Shown here: positions 42,024 through 49,574 of the stretch, in pieces
Layout: every line of letters begins with the position of its first letter
Numbering within the stretch: position 1 is the stretch's first letter
Source of the DNA: Akkermansiaceae bacterium UBA1315
Lineage (GTDB): Bacteria > Verrucomicrobiota > Verrucomicrobiia > Verrucomicrobiales > Akkermansiaceae
Assembly: GCA_002307065.1 (NCBI GenBank)
Contig: DBTN01000016.1
Location: 1 to 58,237, forward strand
Length of the DNA stretch: 58,237 nt
Reading direction: 5' to 3'
Notes under the pieces: model-generated
Told to the model about the DNA's origin: nothing
Database searches by the model: none
Seen by the model: the letters and a program-made list of their open reading frames with translations, nothing else
Position numbers and translations under genes: made by a program

Positions 42024-42374
42024 ATGAGCGATTCGATTGCGGCCTTGACTGCGGAAATCCAAGCCTTCGTGGATGCGCGCGAATGGCGGAAATATCACAA
42101 CCCAAAAGATCTCGCCGTTGCGATCACGGCGGAGGCAGGCGAGTTGATGCAGCATTTTGTCTGGCAACAGGAGGATCAAATCGAACAACGGGTGGTCGCC
42201 AAACGCGATGAGATCGCCTCGGAAATCGCGGATGTCGGAATTTTGCTTTTCGAGCTCGCCGATAATTTAGGGTTTAAACTCGGAGAGATCATGGCCGCGA
42301 AAGTCGCCAACAATCACCAAAGATATCCCGTCGAAAAATCACGAGGGAACAATCTGAAATATTCCGAGTTATAA
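42024..42374 (+). CDS. MazG-like nucleotide pyrophosphohydrolase
   Basis: 116 residues from the ATG at 42024 (MSDSIAALTAEIQAFVDARE); the open frame extends upstream but without similarity. Motifs of the all-alpha NTP-PPase fold are present: WRKYHNPKDLAVAITAEAGE LMQHFVWQ with EAGEL as the metal site, and IASEIADVGILLFELADNLG with the second metal-binding E-x3-D. It is closest to the dCTPase/RS21-C6 (DCTPP1) subgroup by the 'hnPk.La.al..EaaEL.e.fqw' pattern. Likely hydrolyses non-canonical dNTPs. It is followed 20 bases later by rsmH on the same strand. Confidence 0.85.
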   Translation: MSDSIAALTAEIQAFVDAREWRKYHNPKDLAVAITAEAGELMQHFVWQQEDQIEQRVVAKRDEIASEIADVGILLFELADNLGFKLGEIMAAKVANNHQRYPVEKSRGNNLKYSEL

Positions 42375-42394
42375 CAAACCGGTTCCCATTCCTT

Positions 42395-43423
42395 ATGAAC
42401 GAAGAAACGCCGCGACCGCCCAGACGGAAACGATACAGCGGGAAAAATCCGCGACGGTTCGAAGATAAATATAAAGAACGGAATCCGGAGCGCTATGGCG
42501 AAACGGTGGCAAAAGTGATCGCTTCGGGAAAAACTCCGGCGGGTTCACATATCCCGATCTTAGTCGATGAGTGTCTTGAATCGCTTCAACTGACGCCGGG
42601 GATGACCGGTATCGACGGCACCTTGGGTTATGGTGGCCATGCGGCAAAAATCCTCGGATGCATTTCGCCTGACGGGAAATTGATCGGGCTGGATCTGGAT
42701 CCGGTCGAACTTCCAAAAACGGAAAACCGGTTGCGTGCGCTCGGATATGACGAGGAACGGTTCGAAGCGGTTCGCTCGAATTATGCCGGTATTGCCAAAG
42801 TGATCGCTCAACGTGGTATCACCGGAGTGGATTTTATTTTTGCAGATCTCGGCTGTTCGTCGATGCAGTTCGACGATCCGTCCCGCGGTTTCAGTTTTAA
42901 AACCTCCGGCCCGCTCGACATGCGGATGAATCCGAATCGGGGAGTTTCCGCGGCCGATTGGTTGGAAAAAATTTCAGCCGAAAAATTGGAGATCGCACTG
43001 CACGATCATTCCGATGAACCACGAGCAGAATCACTCGCCACCGCGCTGGCCGGGAGGAAATTTTCCGGAACGATTCAGCTCGCCCATGCGATTCGTGACG
43101 CCGTGCGAGAAAGCGATGAGGATGAAATGCAGCTCACGGTGCGCCGCGTTTTTCAGGCGATTCGCATCGCGGTGAACGAGGAGTTCGTGGCGCTCGATGC
43201 GTTTTTACGGGTGCTTCCGGACTGCCTGAAAAGCGGCGCGCGGGCCGCCATTCTAACCTTTCATTCCGGCGAAGACCGTCGGGTAAAACAGGCTTTTAAG
43301 GCAGGAATCCGCAGCGGGATTTTCTCCGAAATGAATGAGCAAGTGATCACCGCCGGACCTGAGGAACGTCGATTGAATCCGCGAAGCAGTTCGGCGAAAC
43401 TGCGTTGGGTGAAAAAATCCTAA
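42395..43423 (+). CDS. rsmH: 16S rRNA (cytosine-1402-N4)-methyltransferase RsmH
   Basis: 342 residues. RsmH methylates N4 of C1402 in the 16S decoding centre using SAM. HIPILVDECLESLQLTPGMT, then DGTLGYGGHAAKIL (SAM loop), GLDLDPVE, DFIFADLGCSSMQFDDPSRG, GFSFKTSGPLDMRMNPNRG and TFHSGEDRRVKQAFK are family signatures. About 50 residues at the N-terminus are extra and highly basic (PRPPRRKRYSGKNPRRF), possibly an RNA-binding arm. It is normally in the dcw cluster beside mraZ and ftsL; neither is present here. Confidence 0.94.
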   Translation: MNEETPRPPRRKRYSGKNPRRFEDKYKERNPERYGETVAKVIASGKTPAGSHIPILVDECLESLQLTPGMTGIDGTLGYGGHAAKILGCISPDGKLIGLDLDPVELPKTENRLRALGYDEERFEAVRSNYAGIAKVIAQRGITGVDFIFADLGCSSMQFDDPSRGFSFKTSGPLDMRMNPNRGVSAADWLEKISAEKLEIALHDHSDEPRAESLATALAGRKFSGTIQLAHAIRDAVRESDEDEMQLTVRRVFQAIRIAVNEEFVALDAFLRVLPDCLKSGARAAILTFHSGEDRRVKQAFKAGIRSGIFSEMNEQVITAGPEERRLNPRSSSAKLRWVKKS

Positions 43424-43469
43424 CGGCTTCCAGACTCGAAGTTGGCACTGAGGGTGCTTTTGTCGGCGC

Positions 43470-44168
43470 ATGAAATTGCTCAGCATCCAGGTGGGGAAAC
43501 CAAAAACCGTGGGTGTCGCCGGTGCCGCGAATCCGATGGATCGCGAATGGACGACCGCATTTTTTAAGGAACCGGTGAGCGGACCGGTTTATGCGGGCGA
43601 GCTCGGACTCGATGGCGATGGTCAGGGAGATATGTCAGTCCATGGCGGACCGGATAAGGCGATTAATATTTATCCGCAGGATCACCACGCCTACTGGTTG
43701 AAAGACCTGGGTATCGAAATGCCGCACGGAGCATTTGGTGAAAATTTCACCACGCAGGGAATGACAGAAGATGAGGTCTGCATCGGCGATATTTTCCGCA
43801 TGGGACCGGTTTTACTTCAAGTCACGCAACCCCGCGAACCGTGCTGGAAACTCGCACGCCGTTGGCGGGTCAAGGATCTCGCATTGCGCGTCCAAACGAC
43901 GGGAAAAACCGGCTGGTACTTCCGCGTGTTAGAAGAGGGGATCGTCGAAGCACCGAGCGAGTTCGAATTCGTAAAATGTCTTTATCCTCACTGGACCATC
44001 ACCGAGGCGAATCAGATCATGCATCACCGCAAGACCAACTGGCAAGCTGCCCACGAGCTCGCCGAGTGCCCGGAACTCGCGCAGACTTGGAAGACCGCTT
44101 TGTCACTGCGTGCCACCACCAAAACCGTCGCAAGTTCAGAAGCACGGTTGGGGGGAAATGATATCTAA
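43470..44168 (+). CDS. MOSC-domain protein (YiiM-like)
   Basis: 232 residues. The core shows YAGELGLDGDGQGDMSVHGG PDKAINIYPQDHHAYW, GAFGENFTTQGMTEDEVCIG and QVTQPREPCWKLARRW, the pattern of YiiM-type MOSC proteins, with the conserved Cys in EPCWKLA expected to bind sulfur or the molybdenum cofactor. YiiM of E. coli reduces hydroxylated purines. The C-terminus (ITEANQIMHHRKTNWQAAHE) is the 3-alpha domain. It stands alone; no MoCo genes are adjacent. Its stop is 13 bases from the stop of convergent yicC, with no hairpin between. Confidence 0.88.
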   Translation: MKLLSIQVGKPKTVGVAGAANPMDREWTTAFFKEPVSGPVYAGELGLDGDGQGDMSVHGGPDKAINIYPQDHHAYWLKDLGIEMPHGAFGENFTTQGMTEDEVCIGDIFRMGPVLLQVTQPREPCWKLARRWRVKDLALRVQTTGKTGWYFRVLEEGIVEAPSEFEFVKCLYPHWTITEANQIMHHRKTNWQAAHELAECPELAQTWKTALSLRATTKTVASSEARLGGNDI

Positions 44169-44181
44169 CCGATCTTTTCGA

Positions 44182-45057
44182 TTACTCGATATTTTGAACC
44201 TGCTCGCGGATCTTTTCGATCTCGGTTTTTGCCTCGACCACGGTTTGGGCAATGGTCGCATCATTCGCTTTGGATCCGATCGTGTTGAATTCGCGAAACA
44301 GTTCCTGACATAAAAAATCCAACGCACGTCCTGGCGGTTCGGTGCCATCCAGATATTCCCGGAATTTCGCAAAGTGGGAATCCAAGCGAGTGATTTCCTC
44401 AGTGATATCACACCGGTCCGCGTAGATCGCCAGTTCTTTGACGACTCTCTCGTCACTGATATCGATTTCCAAACCCGCATCGCGCAAACGTTTGGTCATC
44501 AACTCGCGTTGACGGATCGGACGATGAGGAGCTTCGAGTTCAATTTTCCGGGTATACAAATCGAGCTGCGCTAATCGGTTGAGGAAATCATTTTTCAAAT
44601 CCTCACCTTCGCGTGCGCGCATCGCGAGCAGTTGTACCAAGGCATCCGCCAATGCAGGTTCAATCGCTGCCCACGCGGATTCCGGATCCACCGGCTCTGA
44701 GCCGATCGCAAGTAATCCCGGCTGGCGAAGATAATCCGATGCCACAGGAAGAACATCGCGGCCGATGGTTTTGCTCAGTTCGAGAAATGCGTTTTCAAAA
44801 GCCACCGCCAGCGACCGGTCCACACGAACCGCCGCGTCACTGGTTTTTTTAGCTTCGAGATTTAACGAAACCTGCACCCGCCCGCGCGCAATGACCGCGA
44901 GAACCTGTTTGCGAATGCGCGCATCCAGCTCCGAAAGTTCGCGCGGCGCCTGAACGACAATCTCCGCCTGCTTCCGGTTCACCGAACTCAGCTCCACCGT
45001 CGCCTGCCATAACTCCGTCCCCGCCGCCCCACGGCCAAATCCTGTCATCGAATGCAT
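44182..45057 (-). CDS. yicC: YicC-family endoribonuclease
   Basis: 291 residues from the ATG at 45057 (MHSMTGFGRGAAG). HSMTGFGRGAAGTELWQATV, ELSSVNRKQAEIVVQAPREL, MKRLRD-type central helix, DITEEITRLDSHFAKFREYL and the DUF1732 end (GRALDFLCQELFREFNTIGS KANDATI) are standard YicC. In E. coli it is an endoribonuclease. The start codon sits one base from the start of the truncated RHS frame on the other strand, so the RHS fragment has landed where the yicC promoter should be; how yicC is now expressed is unclear. Confidence 0.9.
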   Translation of the reverse strand: MHSMTGFGRGAAGTELWQATVELSSVNRKQAEIVVQAPRELSELDARIRKQVLAVIARGRVQVSLNLEAKKTSDAAVRVDRSLAVAFENAFLELSKTIGRDVLPVASDYLRQPGLLAIGSEPVDPESAWAAIEPALADALVQLLAMRAREGEDLKNDFLNRLAQLDLYTRKIELEAPHRPIRQRELMTKRLRDAGLEIDISDERVVKELAIYADRCDITEEITRLDSHFAKFREYLDGTEPPGRALDFLCQELFREFNTIGSKANDATIAQTVVEAKTEIEKIREQVQNIE

Positions 45058-46168
45058 GTCCCCACCTTCAGGATTTCCCAGAGCAGAAGCAAGCGGCAAT
45101 GGCAAGCGCGGCGCACCGCCATTTGGCGGCTTCGATGGAAACTTGCAATCCGATGGAAGATGGAGTTATACTTGGGACGCCGAAAACCGGTTGATCGCCA
45201 TGCAAACCCACCCCAGCGCCATCGCCGCCGGCATCCCCATCAAGCGCGTGGAATACCAATACGACGCCGACAGCCGCCGAATCGCCCGCGCCGAACCGGT
45301 CTGGGATAGCGCGAACGCCACCTTCCAACCCGACCCATCACCCACTCGCTATATCTGGAAAAACTGGACCCTGCTCGCCGAATTCACCCTCGAAGCCAGC
45401 ATCTCAAAAATCACCAAAACCTATCTCTGGGGCCTCGACCTCGCCGAAAGCCTCGACCAAACCAGCAACGTCGGCAACCTCCTTGCCATCCTCGACCCAA
45501 CCGGTCCCACTCCCATCACCCTCCTCCCAACCTACGACAGCAACGGCAACATCATCTCCTTAGCTGACGCCGCCACCGCCACTAAAGCCATCACCTACGA
45601 ATACGACGCCTTCGGCCAACAAGTCATCAAAACCAACCACGCCGCCCTAGAAAACAAACCCGCCGCCCTGATCGAGGCCGTAGAAAGAAACCAATGGTCC
45701 TTCAGCACCAAACCCGAAGACCCTACCACCGGCCTGCATTACTATGGCTACCGGTTTTATGATTCGTGCAAAGGCAGATGGATTAACAGAGATCCGATCG
45801 AAGAAGAAGGTGGGATAAATTTGTATGGGTTTGTCGGAAACGATGGAATAAATTATACAGACATAAATGGCCTATATATCCATCCGTTAGAAAGTTATGC
45901 CCGTGCACTCGCTTTATTCAATCAGGTTAGAAATGGAGAAATTGACGATAAGCTTGCGCATTGCATGGCTCATTGCATGTTATCAAGCGGCTTATTTGAT
46001 TTTGGAACTTCACATGTTGCCGGTGCGGGAAAAGAAATTTTAGACCAGCTATTTGGAGGTGGGTGGGATACCGAAGATATGAATGTAAACGCCGACGGGC
46101 GTGAATGTGGGAACCCTACAATGAATGCTACGAAATGTAAATGTTGCTGTGAGGAGGCGGGGCATTGA
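45056..46168 (+). CDS. Truncated RHS-repeat protein with toxin-like C-terminal tip
   Basis: 370 residues. Residues 1-25 are unlike RHS; similarity begins near FDGNLQSDGRWSYTWDAENR, so the N-terminal RHS shell and export parts are missing. YD-repeat segments follow (KRVEYQYDADSRRIARAE, ITYEYDAFGQQVIK), and the core-ending motif is GLHYYGYRFYDSCKGRWINR DPIEEEGGINLYGFVGNDG. After INGL a tip of about 95 residues begins, with DDKLAHCMAHCMLSSG, GGGWDTEDMNVNADGRECG and a Cys-rich end KCKCCCEEAGH. The tip DNA is AT-rich. It may be an orphan tip or a remnant; toxin activity is inferred from position only. Confidence 0.75.
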   Translation: MSPPSGFPRAEASGNGKRGAPPFGGFDGNLQSDGRWSYTWDAENRLIAMQTHPSAIAAGIPIKRVEYQYDADSRRIARAEPVWDSANATFQPDPSPTRYIWKNWTLLAEFTLEASISKITKTYLWGLDLAESLDQTSNVGNLLAILDPTGPTPITLLPTYDSNGNIISLADAATATKAITYEYDAFGQQVIKTNHAALENKPAALIEAVERNQWSFSTKPEDPTTGLHYYGYRFYDSCKGRWINRDPIEEEGGINLYGFVGNDGINYTDINGLYIHPLESYARALALFNQVRNGEIDDKLAHCMAHCMLSSGLFDFGTSHVAGAGKEILDQLFGGGWDTEDMNVNADGRECGNPTMNATKCKCCCEEAGH

Positions 46169-46209
46169 TGTAAGTTCAATTTTTAGACCGCTTATGTAAA
46201 ACTTTTCAA

Positions 46210-46584
46210 ATGAAAAAGAATTATATTTTCTATTGTGTGTTCATCGTATTAATCTTATCTCTTTTATTAAGGATATTTTATTTGCAAAGTCTTCTAAGTT
46301 CTATGCCGCCTATCAGCGTTAGAAATCTAGATTCTTTTAATGCTTGGAAAGGAACTTCAGATGCTGATTTATATATTTCATCTGATGGCAAATTTAAAAT
46401 GGTGGTATGTCAGCCTCTTACCTTTATTAACTCAAGTCCAAAGGTCTATATTTTTAGCTCTGACAATGATTTGCTATACTTTTTAAAAGATGTTGGGGAT
46501 GCTAAAAATGAAATAATTGAAGAGAGAGCATTTCCAGGTTTAAATTGGAATAAAGTGAATTTCACAGTCAGTCATAGGCATTGA
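46210..46584 (+). CDS. AT-rich small membrane protein, immunity candidate for the RHS tip
   Basis: 124 residues. Starts MKKNYIFYCVFIVLILSLLL, a basic start and one membrane helix, and continues as a soluble domain of about 90 residues (VRNLDSFNAWKGTSDADLYI, SPKVYIFSSDNDLLYFLKDV). Base composition falls to about 30 percent GC by eye, far below the surroundings. It lies 41 bases after the RHS tip in the position where RHS immunity genes are found. A membrane anchor would suit defence against a toxin arriving in the periplasm. Family not recognised. Confidence 0.65.
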   Translation: MKKNYIFYCVFIVLILSLLLRIFYLQSLLSSMPPISVRNLDSFNAWKGTSDADLYISSDGKFKMVVCQPLTFINSSPKVYIFSSDNDLLYFLKDVGDAKNEIIEERAFPGLNWNKVNFTVSHRH

Positions 46585-46646
46585 CCGTGCAAACTCAAAA
46601 AAGGAAACAGTGGCAGCCATGTAAGCGTCTTACCGGGTGCCTCTGT

Positions 46647-46683
46647 CATAAGCGTCGTAGCTGTATTACCTACGACGCTTATG
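46647..46683. repeat. 14-bp perfect inverted repeat
   Basis: cataagcgtcgtag (46647-46660) and ctacgacgcttatg (46670-46683) are perfect reverse complements across a 9-base spacer. The right arm includes the first codon of the IS66 remnant. It may be a terminator, an insertion-sequence end or a REP-type palindrome. Confidence 0.8.
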
Positions 46684-46878
46684 ATAGACCGGGAAGCCGG
46701 CGAATTTCTTAAGACCGACGTATTGGGCCGCGTGAGGATCCGGCCGGAGGAACGGGAAAAAATGCTCGATGCGTTCGAGCTAGGGGGCATGAGCGGCCAG
46801 GCCTTCGCCATCCATCATGGCATCGAGGTTCAAACCTTCGCATCGTGGATTTAGAAACGCAGGGTAAGCGCCCTGTAG
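46681..46878 (+). pseudogene. IS66-family TnpA remnant with in-frame amber codon
   Basis: From ATG 46681 the frame reads MIDREAGEFLKTDVLGRVRI, REKMLDAFELGGMSGQAFAI and VQTFASWI, then TAG at 46852. This matches the N-terminus of IS66 accessory protein TnpA. In the family the motif continues SWIQKRR; here the codons after the stop read KRR in the same frame (aaa cgc agg), so the amber codon sits exactly where Gln (CAG) is expected. The frame ends at a second stop at 46876-46878. No tnpB, tnpC or clear terminal inverted repeats remain. It is a broken fragment. Confidence 0.75.
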
Positions 46879-47835
46879 GACACTTACCCTACGAAGATGC
46901 GCCGGTACGAGTTGCCTCGGATATTATGTCCCGGTTACCGGGGGGTTAGAAGGAACGGGTGGCATTTTTTGTTAGATGACTGCCTTCATGTTAGGTGGGT
47001 CTTGGCAGAGGGAATGATTTAACGTCGTTGTTTCCGAGAGGGCCCGGTTCGATTTTTTGGATTGCTTTTTTGAGAGTTAAGTGATTGAGTGTGTTTGTCC
47101 GCTCGGCGGACGAGGATGTAAGAGTCCTTGTAGATAGCGGTTGGCATCAGCCGCAATGGTGCCACTTGCCGATCCAAAGGTCGGGGGGGTGGCGGTGTAT
47201 GTCCAAGCTGCCTTCTTTGGGAGGTAGCTAAAGACCGTCACAGCCGTCTATCTACGGTTCTCTTAACTCCCCGTCCACCCGGAAGGACTGTTGATTCCGT
47301 TCCGATGATTGCGACTTTTCTGTTACGAAACCGGTTTGCTTCGCTTGGTGTCGAAGTGGGCGGGTGGTGTGTACTAGGTTTGTCGTATTTTGAGCGGTTG
47401 AGTGATGTGTGATTGATTGATCCCCCGAAAGACTCCCCCAATGAAATTCCCCAGCTACCCCCGATTTTTTCTGCTGCAACAAGTGAATTTAACACGCCGG
47501 CTAAAGCCAGTGCTCCGTTAAGAAAAAGGATACTTCCCCCTGGTGCGGAGTCGGGGCGCGCGACCCGACTTTGGCATATCTGGTTTTAGATATCTTTTGG
47601 TTTCGCTGGATAGGGTGACACGCTATCCAAAGGTGAACGACGTCCCTTTCGGAGGGTCGGCGAGGGTGAACTGTAATGTAGCAAACGTGGTTCGTGACGC
47701 TGATCCTCCGATTTCTTAAAGCCGGTTTTTGGTCATGGATGAGTGGTGATTTGCTGTCCTGGTTTTCTTTAGAAGCTGTTCAGTGACTTCGGATTCTTTG
47801 GGGAAAGGCATGGGAGCCGCTTTAGCGGTTCGCGG
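46879..47835. other. Gene-free stretch with many short hairpins
   Basis: About 950 bases without a supported gene. It contains the nested-helix candidate at 47119-47265 and, further right, isolated palindromes: agtcggg/cccgact near 47548-47569, atatct/agatat near 47575-47592, tggatag/ctatcca near 47608-47630, and gccgctttagcggt near 47816-47829. The 85-residue minus-strand open frame at 47238-47495 has no coding character that I can defend. Base composition is lower in GC than neighbouring genes. It could be decayed mobile DNA. Confidence 0.55.
47119..47265. ncRNA. Candidate structured RNA (or MITE) with nested helices
   Basis: The ends pair over 22 bases: taagag/ctctta (47119-47124 with 47260-47265), then, after a short internal loop, gtagatag/ctatctac and cgg/ccg with a one-base bulge (47130-47140 with 47244-47255). 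Inside are three local helices: tggcatc/ggtgcca (47142-47148 with 47158-47164), ccgatc/ggtcgg closed by a caaa tetraloop (47169-47184) and agctgcct/aggtagct (47206-47213 with 47222-47229). This is a multibranch junction. Alternatively the outer pairing is the terminal inverted repeat of a small MITE. Strand is unknown. Confidence 0.35.
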
Positions 47836-49476
47836 ATGGATGCGGTATTGTTAGCGATTGCTTTTTTCTTCGGACTGGTGGCCCAGCAATTGCGGCTGCC
47901 GCCGTTGGTGGGGTTTTTGGTTTCAGGGTTTGTGCTTCAGGCTTTTGGTCAGAAGGGCGGCGAGGCTTTGCACGTGGTTGCGGAGTTGGGGGTGACGTTG
48001 ATGCTTTTTAGTATCGGGGTGAAATTGCGGGTGCGGACTTTGGCGAGGCCGGAGATCTGGGTGGGGACTTCGCTTCACACGTTGCTGGTGGTGCTTTTTT
48101 TCGCACCGGTTTTGTTGGGGATTGGCACGTTGGCGGGTCAGGCGGCGGGGCTTGAGTGGCGGACGGCATTGTTGATTTCGTTCGCGCTGAGTTTTTCCAG
48201 CACGGTTTTTGCGGTCAAAAGTTTAGAGGAGAGTGGTGACATGGGAGCGATGCATGGACGGATCGCGATTGGCATGTTGATCATGCAGGACATTCTGGCG
48301 GTGCTTTTCCTAACGTTCTCGACCGGTAAGGTTCCTTCGGTGTGGGCGCTGGCGCTGATTGGCGTGCTGGTGCTCGGTCGGCGTGGGTTGGGGGGATTGA
48401 TCGCGCGGTGCGGTCATGGTGAAATGATCACACTTTGTGGGCTGTTCCTGGCACTGGTGGTCGGGGCGAAGAGTTTTGAATGGGTGGGGCTGAAAGCGGA
48501 TTTAGGCGCGTTGTTTGTGGGCGTGCTGGCCGGATCGCATCCGCGGTCGAAGGAGCTGAGCAAGTCGCTGAGTGGAGTGACGGATCTTTTCCTGGTGGGG
48601 TTTTTCCTGCAAATTGGGTTGGAAGGGCCGGTCTCGTGGCAAGGGGTTTGGTGGGCATTGTTGTTGTTGCTGCTACTGCCTTTGAAAGGGGTCGCGTTTT
48701 TTGGTTTGCTGACGCGTTTTCATTTGCGGGCGCGGACGTCGTGGATGGCGGGGTTGACGCTTTCGACCTACAGCGAGTTCGGGTTGATCGTGATGGCGCT
48801 GGGGGTGGGGAAAGGTTGGCTGCCGGGGGAATGGTTGGTGGCGATGGCGATTGGTTTGTCGCTGAGTATTTTGGTCGCCGCACCGGTCAATCGAAAGGCG
48901 GAGGAGCTTTACGATCCGATCAGTGATTTTCTCAAACGTTTCGAAACGGCGGGGACGCATCCGGATGACTTGCCGATTGAGACGAATGGCGAACGGATTG
49001 CGATTTTCGGAATGGGGCGGGTAGGGATGGTGGCGTATCAAAATCTGGAGCGGCGGTATCCGGGGCGGGTGATCGGGTTTGATCGCGACCCGGTGGCGGT
49101 GGCAGTCCACCAGGAATTTGGGCGAAACGTGTTGCTTGCGGACGCGACCGACTCGGATTTTTGGGAACGGGTGAAGGTGGCGGAAACGATCGATTTAGTG
49201 GTGCTGGCGATGCCAAAACACAGTGCGAACGTGCATGCCGCCAAGACGTTAAAGCGTCACGATTTCCAAGGTGTCGTCACGGCAACCGGGAAGTTTGATG
49301 ACGAGGTGAAAGAGCTGCGAAGTCTCGGGCTGGATACGGCTTTCCATCTCTACAACGAAGCCGGTGCCGGTTTCGCCGATCATGTCGCGCAGGTGTTTGT
49401 GCAACAGCGGCCGGACCTGGCAAGCGAGTGGCGAAGGTCGGGCGAGGGGAAAACGCTGGAGGATGAACGTGGGTGA
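47836..49476 (+). CDS. CPA2-family K+/H+ antiporter with NAD-binding domain (KefB-like)
   Basis: 546 residues. About twelve membrane segments with PPLVGFLVSGFVLQAFG, AELGVTLMLFSIGVKLRVRT, MLIMQDILAVLFLTFSTG and LKADLGALFVGVLAGSHPRS are typical of the KefB/KefC branch. The cytoplasmic domain (from residue about 390) is RIAIFGMGRVGMVAYQNLE, a Rossmann GxGxxG with FDRD as its acidic residue. Similar to the antiporter at 18059 but in a different order of motifs. Unlike KefC the C-terminal KTN tail is short. It is preceded by a gene-free kilobase; GTG/ATG start region contains no Shine-Dalgarno. Its end overlaps nothing. Confidence 0.85.
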   Translation: MDAVLLAIAFFFGLVAQQLRLPPLVGFLVSGFVLQAFGQKGGEALHVVAELGVTLMLFSIGVKLRVRTLARPEIWVGTSLHTLLVVLFFAPVLLGIGTLAGQAAGLEWRTALLISFALSFSSTVFAVKSLEESGDMGAMHGRIAIGMLIMQDILAVLFLTFSTGKVPSVWALALIGVLVLGRRGLGGLIARCGHGEMITLCGLFLALVVGAKSFEWVGLKADLGALFVGVLAGSHPRSKELSKSLSGVTDLFLVGFFLQIGLEGPVSWQGVWWALLLLLLLPLKGVAFFGLLTRFHLRARTSWMAGLTLSTYSEFGLIVMALGVGKGWLPGEWLVAMAIGLSLSILVAAPVNRKAEELYDPISDFLKRFETAGTHPDDLPIETNGERIAIFGMGRVGMVAYQNLERRYPGRVIGFDRDPVAVAVHQEFGRNVLLADATDSDFWERVKVAETIDLVVLAMPKHSANVHAAKTLKRHDFQGVVTATGKFDDEVKELRSLGLDTAFHLYNEAGAGFADHVAQVFVQQRPDLASEWRRSGEGKTLEDERG

Positions 49477-49574
49477 GGTCGGCGTGGGTGGCGGTGCGTG
49501 GATTCGTCATCCGATGGCTTTATGCGGGATTTTCCGGAATGAAATCGGGACTCATGCCTTTAGGGTGGAGGACC

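Noticed and set aside
47238..47495. 85-residue minus-strand open frame
   Set aside because: No start context, no homologous look, and it overlaps the nested-helix element at 47244-47265.
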